From assembly GCA_028289345.1 (NCBI GenBank), contig JANQQL010000001.1, positions 372,001-436,000 of the forward strand: DNA of 64,000 bases. Direction: 5' to 3'. Both the position numbers and the translations under genes were made by a program. Below, one piece after another: positions 8,918-17,965 of this stretch. The stretch's first letter is position 1. Each line of letters starts with the position of its first letter. This DNA comes from Planctomycetota bacterium. GTDB taxonomy: Bacteria; Planctomycetota; B15-G4; SIAN01. The notes beneath the pieces are model-generated. The model was not told the DNA's origin. It was given only the letters and a program-made list of their open reading frames with translations, and made no database searches.

Positions 8918-11917
8918 TCAAAACTCCGCCCGGATGGAAATCTCCTGCACCGTCGGAAGGGCGATCTCTGGTTCGAGTTCGTCCTCCTCACGAGCGGTCA
9001 GGTCGAATCGAATCCGGTAGCGCACGAACTGTTTCCCGTTGGCCATGGAGACCAACGGAGACCACTCGGTCTTGGATTCAGGGTCGATCTCCTTCGAGCC
9101 AGGTGTCAATGCCTCGGCCCCTTGGAACTCCACCGTCACCGTCGCGTTGGGCGGGATGAAGTTGGCTCTTGGTTCTTGCCCGGGCAAGAACTGGCCGGGC
9201 AAGGCAGGGTCGGAAACTCCCAAGAAGTCGACGCGGATGTTGGCCTTGCTCGGGTTGCGGACGTTGCCGAATTCATCGGTCAACACTTGTCCCGTGGCTG
9301 GGTCCACCCCTTGGAAGGAGTAGATCGGGTTGGTGAGACGGGGAGGTCGATCGATGGCGCGGCCCATGTCGTACCAATTCGACAAGGCCGCGCTGATCGG
9401 GGTGAACTCGGATGGGTTGCGGATGTTGTTCTTGTCCACCCAAGATTTGCGCGGAGTGACCGAGGAAGCCGTTTCCACGTCCGCCACCATCCCCCGGGGT
9501 ACCTGCAATTGAATGAGACCCACGCTGCCGGATCCCCCCGAACTCGGGTGCTCGATGCCGAGCCCACAACCGAACGGGTTCCGGGCCGCGGCCTTGCCGC
9601 GACCGGCCTTGGTCTCCAAGACGGCCCCGTCTTTCACCAAGATGCTGGTGCCCGATTGCAACAAGATGGCACCGCCGGCTCCTCCGCCACCACTTCCCGC
9701 GAGGGACCCGCATCCGGCCAGTTCTCCACCACCGCCGAGGCCTCCGTTGCACAAGATCTGTCCGGACCCATCGATCAGGATTTCTCCCAGAGCCCGAATC
9801 GAGAACGCGCCGCCACCACCGCCACCACCGCCGCCGCGACCATCAGCGGCACTGTCGGGATTGTTGATTCCGAATCCGAACTCCGCCTTGCACACGCGGT
9901 CGTTGGTGGGATCGTCGTCGCGCTTGCACCAGTTGCCGCAGTAGTAAGTATCAAACCCGCTGCCGCCGCCGCCACCTCCTTGGCCACCAATGACGTCGCG
10001 AATCTCCCCTCGCAGGCCAATGAAATCGTTCTCGCTCAGATCGTCTTGAAAGACCGTTTGCCCGGGGTCCCCCGCAGCAAGAACGTTGTAGTCCGGACCG
10101 TGGGTCTCGGGGGTCCTCAGGATGAACCCGCCTCGACCGTCCGGGAGAACGTTGCCGATTCCGTCCTTCTGAGCTTTCCCGCCGGTTTCCAAGAACGAGC
10201 CGCCACCGCCACCGCCAGGGCGAAAGCCCGGGTTGTGTTCGGAAAACTCGGTGCACGTGCTTTCCCGGTCCGTGGTGTAGAAACCGTCTTCATCTGGGTT
10301 GTCGATGCTCCCGCTGACGCCGCCGCGACCGCCGATCTGCAATTGATTCGCCGGTCCCCAGCCTTGTCCCCCGCGCAGCGGAGTGACCATGTTGCGTCGA
10401 AACGGCTGACCGCGGTACACAATGGGGTGCCCCACGCCCCCACGTCCACCACCAGGGCCTCCCTTTCCCCCCGGCAGGGAGAACACCGCGGAGTCGATGG
10501 TGTTCGCGTCCGGCCCGGAGCCGGCGTTCATCAGAATGGTCCCCGCAATGCGCACCGAGCCCGTGGCGGTGAGAATCAACGGATTCGGTCCACGGACTTC
10601 CACGGTGACGTACTCGGGAATGTCGATGTCAGTGAAGGAAAACCGACCGCCGACGATGGTCCCCGGAAGCGCATCCGGAGTCGAACCGTCAAGCAATGGC
10701 AAGGTTTGGGAACTCGTGTCGAGCACGATCAGCCGGGGGTCCCGTTCGGTCCCGGGAGAGGGCACCAGGCGTCCGAGCTCCCCTCGCCCGTCGAAAGCAA
10801 AATTGGCAGTCAACACGTTCGAATCGCGGATGTCCCAAGAAGCAGGGATCGCTTCTTCCCCGAGCTCGTCGATGTCTCGGCTTTCCCGTTCGTTCGTGTC
10901 GAACGTCTCGCGAAGTCGATCCACCACCGTACGAGACGGAGCCGTGGCGATGGTGAAAGTCGCCGCAATGCGCGACTCGCTGTCCGTGTTTTCTTCTTCG
11001 CCGAGTCCCTGCAAGTTCGAGGGATATTCGAGTGAAAGCAAGTGCCCAAAGGGAAGGATCCCGCTCGGCATGACTTCGACTGTCGAATGATCCACTTCGT
11101 TTCGAATCAAGCAAACATCCACGCCGAGAGACAGTCCGTCCGCCGCCTGCGATCGGTCGTCCAAATCAATGAGCCGGAAACGGTCGAGGTTTGCGAGGGA
11201 CGGATGAATCGGCCGATCGAAGGTCAGGCGGAACGAACGACGGGGAGGAAACAGTCCGGCGGGATCCCCATGGAGTTGCGGCGTCACTCCCAAGGCGCCG
11301 TCCGACGGATCGGAGCTCAACAATCGCGGTCGTTCGGAACGAATCCCTCGAAAGAACAACGCCTCGTCCTCGGTCGTCGTCACGACCAGAATCACGCCGT
11401 CGCTGTCGTTGGGGTCCTTGTAAAGGCTCTGGAGTTGCGACTGGACCCCCGTGAGAAAACTCGGCCAGGTTTGGGGGCCCAAGCGAATGGAGTACACCTC
11501 GCCAGGCAACAACCCAGCGCCCCCCGAGTCGGTGACGAGTCCGCCTTGCACTTCGACGGGACGAATCGGGAAGTTCGGAGTGAAGATGACTCGAGTGCCC
11601 TCCACTCGAAAACTTCCGGACGGCGTCTCGCCTCGGGAGTCACGAATCTGAATGGTCTCGTTGCCGACTTGTCCCGCTTGGGGCGGCTCACTGAACTCGA
11701 AGCAGATCTGCTGGTTCAGGGGCGCGGCGGACGGGGGAGTCGACAACCCTTCGGGATTCACGTCCTCCGGATCCGGAAACTCGATCGCCACCAGCTGTCC
11801 GGCACGACCAGCCGATGAGCCACTGCCCCCGCCGCTGCAGGCGGCAAGACAAGAGAGCAAGCAGACCAGCCAGGTCGACCAACGCCGCGAGGCGTCAACG
11901 AGCAGTGCAGAGGTCAT
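8918..11917 (-). CDS. Gly-rich Ig-like surface lipoprotein, array paralogue 4
   Basis: ATG 11917 is preceded by GAGGAG at seven bases, and the signal peptide ends LAACSGGGSGSS. The domain order matches its neighbour: Ig-like PLNQQICFEFSEPPQAGQV, then GVTPQLHGDPAGLFPPRR with PSGILPFGHLLSLEYP, then FTDIDIPEYVTVEVRGPNP with LTATGSVRIAG. Gly-rich repeats containing YYCGNWCKRDDDPTNDRVC and GCGSLAGSGGGGAGG follow, and the C-terminal domain ends ISIRAEF. Here the second Cys of the GCG..AGC pair is Ser. It lies 44 bases upstream of paralogue 5 and 19 bases downstream of paralogue 3, so all are probably one transcript. Confidence 0.85.
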   Translation of the reverse strand: MTSALLVDASRRWSTWLVCLLSCLAACSGGGSGSSAGRAGQLVAIEFPDPEDVNPEGLSTPPSAAPLNQQICFEFSEPPQAGQVGNETIQIRDSRGETPSGSFRVEGTRVIFTPNFPIRPVEVQGGLVTDSGGAGLLPGEVYSIRLGPQTWPSFLTGVQSQLQSLYKDPNDSDGVILVVTTTEDEALFFRGIRSERPRLLSSDPSDGALGVTPQLHGDPAGLFPPRRSFRLTFDRPIHPSLANLDRFRLIDLDDRSQAADGLSLGVDVCLIRNEVDHSTVEVMPSGILPFGHLLSLEYPSNLQGLGEEENTDSESRIAATFTIATAPSRTVVDRLRETFDTNERESRDIDELGEEAIPASWDIRDSNVLTANFAFDGRGELGRLVPSPGTERDPRLIVLDTSSQTLPLLDGSTPDALPGTIVGGRFSFTDIDIPEYVTVEVRGPNPLILTATGSVRIAGTILMNAGSGPDANTIDSAVFSLPGGKGGPGGGRGGVGHPIVYRGQPFRRNMVTPLRGGQGWGPANQLQIGGRGGVSGSIDNPDEDGFYTTDRESTCTEFSEHNPGFRPGGGGGGSFLETGGKAQKDGIGNVLPDGRGGFILRTPETHGPDYNVLAAGDPGQTVFQDDLSENDFIGLRGEIRDVIGGQGGGGGGSGFDTYYCGNWCKRDDDPTNDRVCKAEFGFGINNPDSAADGRGGGGGGGGGAFSIRALGEILIDGSGQILCNGGLGGGGELAGCGSLAGSGGGGAGGAILLQSGTSILVKDGAVLETKAGRGKAAARNPFGCGLGIEHPSSGGSGSVGLIQLQVPRGMVADVETASSVTPRKSWVDKNNIRNPSEFTPISAALSNWYDMGRAIDRPPRLTNPIYSFQGVDPATGQVLTDEFGNVRNPSKANIRVDFLGVSDPALPGQFLPGQEPRANFIPPNATVTVEFQGAEALTPGSKEIDPESKTEWSPLVSMANGKQFVRYRIRFDLTAREEDELEPEIALPTVQEISIRAEF

Positions 11918-11936
11918 GGGCGAACTCCTCATCGCA

Positions 11937-14900
11937 TCAGAACTCCGCTCGAATCGACAGGGACTGAACCGTCGGCCGGGGAGTGTCCGGATGCAACTCA
12001 TCTCCCTCCCGGGCCGTCACGTCAAAGGTAATCCGGTAGCGCAGGAATTGCTTGCCGTTGGCGACCGAGGGGGACGGTCCCCAGCCGGTCAGAGATTCCG
12101 GGTCGATCTCCTTGGACCCCGGGCGAACGGCATCGGCCCCCTCGAATTCGACGGTGACGGAGGCGTTCGGGGGAATGGCATTGGCCCGGGGCTGCAAGCC
12201 CGGCAGGAATTGGCCAGGATTGGCCGGATCAGCCACACCCAGGAAGTCGACGCGGATGTCGGCCTTCCCCGGATCCTGCACGTTGCCGAAGGCATCGGTC
12301 AACACGCGCCCGGTTTCCGGATCCAAGCCGCGGAACGAATAAACCGGGTTGGTCCCCTTGGGTGGCCGGTCGATCACTCGACCAAAGTCGTACCAGTTGG
12401 AAAGCGCCACGCTGACGGGAGTGAACTCGGCTGGATTGCGAGTGTTGGGCTTGTCGACCCAAGAAGCTCGCGTGATCAACGAGGAGTTCTCGACGTTGGC
12501 CAACTGCCCGACCGGAACTTGGAACTGAATGATGCCGGCGCCGCCATTGCCCCCGGCACTGGGATGATTGATGGATCGGTTGCATCCCCCAGGATCGCGT
12601 GTCGCCGGGCCACCGCGTCCTCCGAGAACTTCGACGACCGCTCCATCTTGAACGAGGATGCTTCGTCCAGACTGAAACAATGCCGCCCCTCCGGCACCGC
12701 CACCACCGCATCCGGCGAAGGATCCGCAGCCAAGTTGTTCTCCGCCACCCCCGGCCCCGCCATTGCACTGAATGAACGCGGTCGAGGTCAGCACGATGTC
12801 TCCCAGCGCCTTGATCCAGAAGGCGCCGCCCCCGCCACCGCCGGATCCGCCGCGAGAGTCGCCCACGCTGTCAGCCGTGGCTCCGCCTTGGCCGAACTCG
12901 GCCTTGCAGATTCCGTTGTTGGTGGGATCCGAGTCCTTGCGACACCAGGCGCCGCAGTAGTAGCTGTCCATTCCGGTGCCGCCGCCACCGCCCCCCTGGC
13001 CCCCGACGACTCTCTGGACTTCACCTCGCAAGCCGAAGAAATCGTTGCCGTCGCTCTCGTCCGCGAACACGGCTCGCCCCGGGGCACCTCCGGGAAGAAC
13101 GTTGTAGTCATCCCCGTGACTCTGGGGAGTGCGCACGATGTAGTTGCCAGCTCCATCGGGCAACACGTTGCCGATGCCTTGCGCCCTGGGAATCAGTCCG
13201 AGTCGGAACAACGAACCGCCCCCGCCACCTCCGGGTCGGTAACCCGGGTTGTGGTTGTTGCCGGACTCGTTGCAGGTGCTTTCGCGATCCGTTTGGTACG
13301 CCCCGTTCTCATCGGGATTGTCCAGACTGCCACTCGTCCCGCCGCCCCCGCCGATTCGCTGCAGATTCCCCGGCCCCCAGCCATCTCCAGCGCGCACCGG
13401 AGTGACGAGATTGCGACGATTCACCGCGCCGACAAACACCGCCGGGTGTCCCTCGCCTCCCCGTCCTCCGCCGGGGGCCGCGGCCCCGCCCGGCAGCGCC
13501 GTCACCGCCGAGTCGAAGGCATTCTCGTCCCGACCGGGAACGCCGTTCATCAAGATCGACCCGGCGATTCGCACCGTTCCGGTCGCGGTGAGGATCATCG
13601 GATTGGGACCGCGTGGCTGCAGCGTCACATGCTCGGGAATGTCGATGTCAGTGAATGCGAACACGCCGCCGACCACCTGGACGCCCGGTGGCGCATCCGG
13701 AGTCGACCCATCCAACAAAGGGAACGTCTGAACGCTGGTGTCGAGGATGACCAAGCGCGGATCACGACTGGTTCCATTGGGCGGGCGAAATGCTCCCAAC
13801 TCTCCGCGTCCTTCGAACGCCAGATTGGCGGTCAACAGATTCGAATCGAGAACATCCCACGCGGCAGGGATTTGTCCGGTGCCAAGCTCCGCCGGGTCTC
13901 GGTTTTGGTGGCGGGCGTCGTCGAAGTGCTCCATGACCACATCTCGAACCGAGGCCGGCGCAGGAGCCACGGTGAACGTGGCGGCAACTCGAGTGTCGCT
14001 GGCCGGTACACCACCTTCCCCCAGTCCCTTCAACTCGAGGGGATACTCAAGAGACAACAGGTGATCGAAGGGCAGGATCCCACTCGGTCGAATTTCCACG
14101 ATCGCGCTCTGCTCGTCGTTTCGGAGCAGATCCACTTCGATCCCCAACTCCAACCCCGCGGCCGACAGGGTTCGGTCTTCGAGGTCGACCAATCGAAACG
14201 CCGCCAAGTTTTCGATGGTCGGCAGAACGGGCCCATCGAAGCGCAGGGTGAAACCTCGTCGCGGTTCGAACAGCGCCTCGGGATCCCCGTAGAGCTGGGG
14301 AGTCACCCCGACAGCGCCGTCACTCGGGTTCGACTCCAACAATCGCGGTCGGCGTCCTTCGATCCCGGCGAAGAACTGGGACTCGACTCCCGTCGTCGAA
14401 AACACCAACTCCACCGAGGCCTCGTTTCCCGCAGCGCTATGTTTCGCCAAGACCTGTTTGTCGATGGACTCGATGAATTGCGGCCAGGTGTCCGGACCGA
14501 TGCGTACCGAGTAACGCTCGAGCGGAACCAATCCGGCTCCCCCCGAATCGACAACCTTGTCGGCAACCATCTGAAGAGGACGGCGCGGGAAGTCGGGAGT
14601 GAAGATGACCCGAGCTCCTTCGACACGGAATTGCCCGGAAGCTAGCACGCCTCGGGTGTCGCGAATGGGGATTGTTTCGAAACCCACCTGACTGGGGTTC
14701 GGGGACTCACTGAACTCGAACACCACTTGCTGATTCAGGGGAGCCGCGACGGGTGGAACATTCCGCGACTGAGGGTTGACGCCGCCGGGATCGGGAAACT
14801 GGATGGCCAGCAACTGTCCGGTCTTGGTGGAGGAAGAACTGCTCCCGCCACCGCCACACTGGAGAAGAGAAAGCAGAGCACACGTCAAGCCGAGGCGGGT

Positions 14901-14960
14901 GCCGCCAAGGCGGCCCCACCAGGCAAGGGCTTCAGGTCGTGGCGTCGGGATCTTGCTCAA
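11937..14960 (-). CDS. Gly-rich Ig-like surface lipoprotein, array paralogue 3
   Basis: The start is TTG 14960, whose TTGA overlaps the stop of paralogue 2; there is no strong ribosome site, which suggests translational coupling. The signal peptide ends LLSLLQCGGGGSSSSS. It carries the same two Ig-like regions (PLNQQVVFEFSESPNPSQV; GVTPQLYGDPEALFEPRR). The beta-helix segment reads FTDIDIPEHVTLQPRGPNP with a LTATGTVRIAG core. The Gly-rich region has YYCGAWCRKDSDPTNNGIC and GCGSFAGCGGGGAGG, and the C-terminus is LSIRAEF. The function is unknown and presumed cell-surface. Confidence 0.85.
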   Translation of the reverse strand: MSKIPTPRPEALAWWGRLGGTRLGLTCALLSLLQCGGGGSSSSSTKTGQLLAIQFPDPGGVNPQSRNVPPVAAPLNQQVVFEFSESPNPSQVGFETIPIRDTRGVLASGQFRVEGARVIFTPDFPRRPLQMVADKVVDSGGAGLVPLERYSVRIGPDTWPQFIESIDKQVLAKHSAAGNEASVELVFSTTGVESQFFAGIEGRRPRLLESNPSDGAVGVTPQLYGDPEALFEPRRGFTLRFDGPVLPTIENLAAFRLVDLEDRTLSAAGLELGIEVDLLRNDEQSAIVEIRPSGILPFDHLLSLEYPLELKGLGEGGVPASDTRVAATFTVAPAPASVRDVVMEHFDDARHQNRDPAELGTGQIPAAWDVLDSNLLTANLAFEGRGELGAFRPPNGTSRDPRLVILDTSVQTFPLLDGSTPDAPPGVQVVGGVFAFTDIDIPEHVTLQPRGPNPMILTATGTVRIAGSILMNGVPGRDENAFDSAVTALPGGAAAPGGGRGGEGHPAVFVGAVNRRNLVTPVRAGDGWGPGNLQRIGGGGGTSGSLDNPDENGAYQTDRESTCNESGNNHNPGYRPGGGGGGSLFRLGLIPRAQGIGNVLPDGAGNYIVRTPQSHGDDYNVLPGGAPGRAVFADESDGNDFFGLRGEVQRVVGGQGGGGGGTGMDSYYCGAWCRKDSDPTNNGICKAEFGQGGATADSVGDSRGGSGGGGGGAFWIKALGDIVLTSTAFIQCNGGAGGGGEQLGCGSFAGCGGGGAGGAALFQSGRSILVQDGAVVEVLGGRGGPATRDPGGCNRSINHPSAGGNGGAGIIQFQVPVGQLANVENSSLITRASWVDKPNTRNPAEFTPVSVALSNWYDFGRVIDRPPKGTNPVYSFRGLDPETGRVLTDAFGNVQDPGKADIRVDFLGVADPANPGQFLPGLQPRANAIPPNASVTVEFEGADAVRPGSKEIDPESLTGWGPSPSVANGKQFLRYRITFDVTAREGDELHPDTPRPTVQSLSIRAEF

Positions 14961-17900
14961 AACTCGGCCCGAATCGTGATGCTTTGGACGGTCGGCCGGG
15001 GGGTGGTGGGCGAGAGTTCGCCCCCGCCGGCGGTGAGGTCGAAAAGGATCCGATAGCGCAGGAACTGCATGCCGTTGGCCACCCCCGGGGAAGGGGCCCA
15101 GTCGGTCACGCTCTCCGGGTCGATTTCCTTGGATCCAGGGCTCAGCCCCTGGGCTCCCTGGAACTCCACGGTGACCGTCGCGTTGGAGGGAATCGAGTGG
15201 GCCCGCGGCTCCAATCCCGGGAGGAATCCCCCCGGATTGGCCGGGTCGGGCAATCCCAGGAAGTCCACGCGGACGTCACTGAGCTGGGGATCCAGGACGT
15301 TGCCTGCCTCATCCGTCAGTACCTGCCCGGTGGCCGGATCCAGACCGCGAAAACGAAACACCGGATTGCTGCCACGCGGTGCCCGGTCGATCGTCCGTCC
15401 CATGTCGTACCAGCGAGAAAGCGCGACGCTGACCGGTGTGAACTCGGAAGGGTTCCGGGTGTTGGCCGAGTCGACCCAAGCACCTCCCGTGATGCCGGAA
15501 CGATCCTCCACTTCGGCTCTCTGTCCCCGCGGTACTTGAAGTTGCACGATGCCGCGGGATCCGGCTCCCGCCGAGCCACGATGTTCCGGCTTCTTCGGAC
15601 CGTTGCAGGCGTCCAGTCGCTTGACTGCATTGCCGCCGCGTGCACCCGCCACGTCAATGCGCGCACCGGCTTTCATGACGATCTCGGTTCCCGATTGAAA
15701 CAAGGCGGCACCGCCCGAGCCACCGCCGCCGCAGCCAGAGAAGTTGCCACAGCCGATGGCTTCGCCACTTCCGCCTTTTCCTCCGGCGCAGCGGAAGCGA
15801 GCGGTCGACTCGATCGAAATGGGACCCAGTGCTTTGATGGAAAACGCTCCTCCACCCCCACCGGCGGAACCGCCGCGAGAGTCACCCACGCTGTCCGCCA
15901 ATCCACCGCCCAGTCCAAACTCTGCGCGACACAAGCGCGCGGGCGCCGGCGAGTCCTCCTTTTTGCACCAGTTGCCGCAGTAGTAGCTATCCAACCCACT
16001 GCCGCCGCCACCGCCCCCTTGGCCTCCGTGAACTCCTTGCACTTCTCCACGGAATCCGAAGAAGTCGTTGGAGGGATCCTCGTCCGAGAACACGGCAGTT
16101 CCTGGTTCGCCACCGGCCAATTCGTTGTGGCCCTCTCCATAGTTTTCTGGGGTGCGAACGATGAACCCCCCTTGGCCATCGGCCAAGACGTTGCCACGAC
16201 CCGCTGCCAGCGGCCGCTTGCCGAGTCTCAGGAACGAACCTCCTCCTCCTCCTGGTGGCTTGGAGCCGGGGTTGTGTCGGCCCCCTTCGTTGCAAAGGCT
16301 CTCGGCATTGGTCATGTAGTCGCCGTTTTCGTCCGGCGAATCGAAACTGCCCGACTGGCCACCACCCCCACCGATGCGAGCGCGATTGCCGGGCCCCCAT
16401 CCTGTGCCTCCTGCGGGTGGGGAAACCAGGGACCGTTTGCTTACTTGCAAACCCACGAAGCGAATGGGCTGACCTTCGCCACCACGGCCTCCTCCGGGTC
16501 CACCGGCGCCCCCCGGAAGCGAGGTGACAGCCGAGTCGAAGGAGTTTTCGTCACGACCATCCTGTCCGCGAAGTTCGAACTCTCCGGCGATGCGCACCGA
16601 TCCCGTGGCGGTGAGCACCAACGGGTTCGGACCGCGCGGCTCCAGGATGACCCCTTCGGGAATGTCGATGTCCGTGAACGCGAACACTCCGCCTACCACC
16701 CTCGTGAACGGCGGGGCTTCGGGCGTCGAACCATCCAACAGGGGAAACTCTTGAACGCTGGTGTCCAAAACAACGAGCCGAGGCGATGCAAGATCCGCCG
16801 GAGGAGGCGGCGCAAACCGTCCCAATTCCCCGGCGCCTTCAAACGCGAAGTTTGCGGTCAGGACATTCGAATCCCTCTCGTCCCAATCCGCCGGCACTTC
16901 CCCGGGACGGATCTCGCCAGAGTCGACGTTCATGCGACTTTGGTCATCGAAGTTTTCGACGATCTCATCGACAATCGTTCGGGAGTTCGCCTCGGCAACG
17001 GAAAACGTCGACGCCACCCGCGTCGATGTCGGTGACGTCTCCCGTTCCGCGAGGCCACGCAGTTCGCGCGGGTACTCCAGGGACAAGAGATGACCGAATG
17101 GCAGGATCCCACTCGGCATGACATCCACGATTGCGCGGTCGGACTCGTTGACGCGCAGCTCGACGTCAATGCCCAACGGCATCCCCGCGGGGAATGCTGA
17201 GCTCGTTGCATCCAGATCGACCAACCGAAACGCGTCCAGGTTCTGTTTCCCCGGATGCAGGGGGCCGTCGAATTCCAAGGTGAAGCAGCGTCGCGGAGGA
17301 TAGGCGCCGCGCGGATTCGAATAGAGCTGCGGAGTCACCTGAGAACTCCCATCCGGCGGATCGGCTCGCACGAGCCGCGGTCGGTGGGCGGGGATTCCTC
17401 GAAAATAGTCTTCCGGCACCACGGTCGTTCCGAAACTCACCTGGATGCCGTTCGGGTCTTGAGGATCCGGGTAACTCTTTCGAACCTCGGCGTCGACCTC
17501 GCGGACGAAGTTCCACGTCAAGGGACCGAGGCGCAACGTGTAAGTCTGACCGGGGCTCAAACCGGCACCGCCGTTGTTCACGGCTTGTCCGGAGGCGGCG
17601 GACGGCTCGCGATCCGGAAACCGAGGGACAAAGATGACCCGTCGACCGTCCACCCGATAGGTCCCCGACACCGTCTGCCCCAAGGAGTCACTCACCGGCA
17701 CAGTCTCGGGCCCCACTTCACTGGGCCGGGGAGCAGCCGTGAACTCGAGCACGATCTGCTGGTTCAACGGAGCGGCGACCGGAGCTTGATCCTGCGCCGA
17801 GGCATTGACCCCCGAAGGATCTGGAAAAGTCACCGCCAGCAGATCCCCGCTGCTCTTTCCTCCGCCGCCGCTTCCTCCCCCTCCACACCCGGTCATCCCC

Positions 17901-17965
17901 GACGGCAGCAGCAGAACGCTGGCCCAGAAAGCCGTCCGGCGCAAGTTGGTCAGGAAGTGCCGCAT
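14957..17965 (-). CDS. Gly-rich Ig-like surface lipoprotein, array paralogue 2
   Basis: ATG 17965 follows directly on the TGA of paralogue 1. The signal peptide ends SGMTGCGGGGSGGGG. The domain order matches the array: PLNQQIVLEFTAAPRPSEV, VTPQLYSNPRGAYPPRR, PSGILPFGHLLSLEYP, FTDIDIPEGVILEPRGPNP with LTATGSVRIAG, a Gly-rich segment with YYCGNWCKKEDSPAPARLC and GCGNFSGCGGGGSGG, and a C-terminal domain ending ITIRAEF. It has fewer hydrophobic substitutions relative to paralogue 3 than to paralogue 1, judged by eye. It is presumed exposed on the cell surface. Confidence 0.85.
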   Translation of the reverse strand: MRHFLTNLRRTAFWASVLLLPSGMTGCGGGGSGGGGKSSGDLLAVTFPDPSGVNASAQDQAPVAAPLNQQIVLEFTAAPRPSEVGPETVPVSDSLGQTVSGTYRVDGRRVIFVPRFPDREPSAASGQAVNNGGAGLSPGQTYTLRLGPLTWNFVREVDAEVRKSYPDPQDPNGIQVSFGTTVVPEDYFRGIPAHRPRLVRADPPDGSSQVTPQLYSNPRGAYPPRRCFTLEFDGPLHPGKQNLDAFRLVDLDATSSAFPAGMPLGIDVELRVNESDRAIVDVMPSGILPFGHLLSLEYPRELRGLAERETSPTSTRVASTFSVAEANSRTIVDEIVENFDDQSRMNVDSGEIRPGEVPADWDERDSNVLTANFAFEGAGELGRFAPPPPADLASPRLVVLDTSVQEFPLLDGSTPEAPPFTRVVGGVFAFTDIDIPEGVILEPRGPNPLVLTATGSVRIAGEFELRGQDGRDENSFDSAVTSLPGGAGGPGGGRGGEGQPIRFVGLQVSKRSLVSPPAGGTGWGPGNRARIGGGGGQSGSFDSPDENGDYMTNAESLCNEGGRHNPGSKPPGGGGGSFLRLGKRPLAAGRGNVLADGQGGFIVRTPENYGEGHNELAGGEPGTAVFSDEDPSNDFFGFRGEVQGVHGGQGGGGGGSGLDSYYCGNWCKKEDSPAPARLCRAEFGLGGGLADSVGDSRGGSAGGGGGAFSIKALGPISIESTARFRCAGGKGGSGEAIGCGNFSGCGGGGSGGAALFQSGTEIVMKAGARIDVAGARGGNAVKRLDACNGPKKPEHRGSAGAGSRGIVQLQVPRGQRAEVEDRSGITGGAWVDSANTRNPSEFTPVSVALSRWYDMGRTIDRAPRGSNPVFRFRGLDPATGQVLTDEAGNVLDPQLSDVRVDFLGLPDPANPGGFLPGLEPRAHSIPSNATVTVEFQGAQGLSPGSKEIDPESVTDWAPSPGVANGMQFLRYRILFDLTAGGGELSPTTPRPTVQSITIRAEF

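Noticed and set aside
11652..14645. Plus-strand open frame of 997 codons over the lipoprotein array
   Set aside because: It lies opposite a well-supported paralogue. Similar shadow frames occur opposite the other paralogues, as expected from Gly-rich codons, and it shows no domain.
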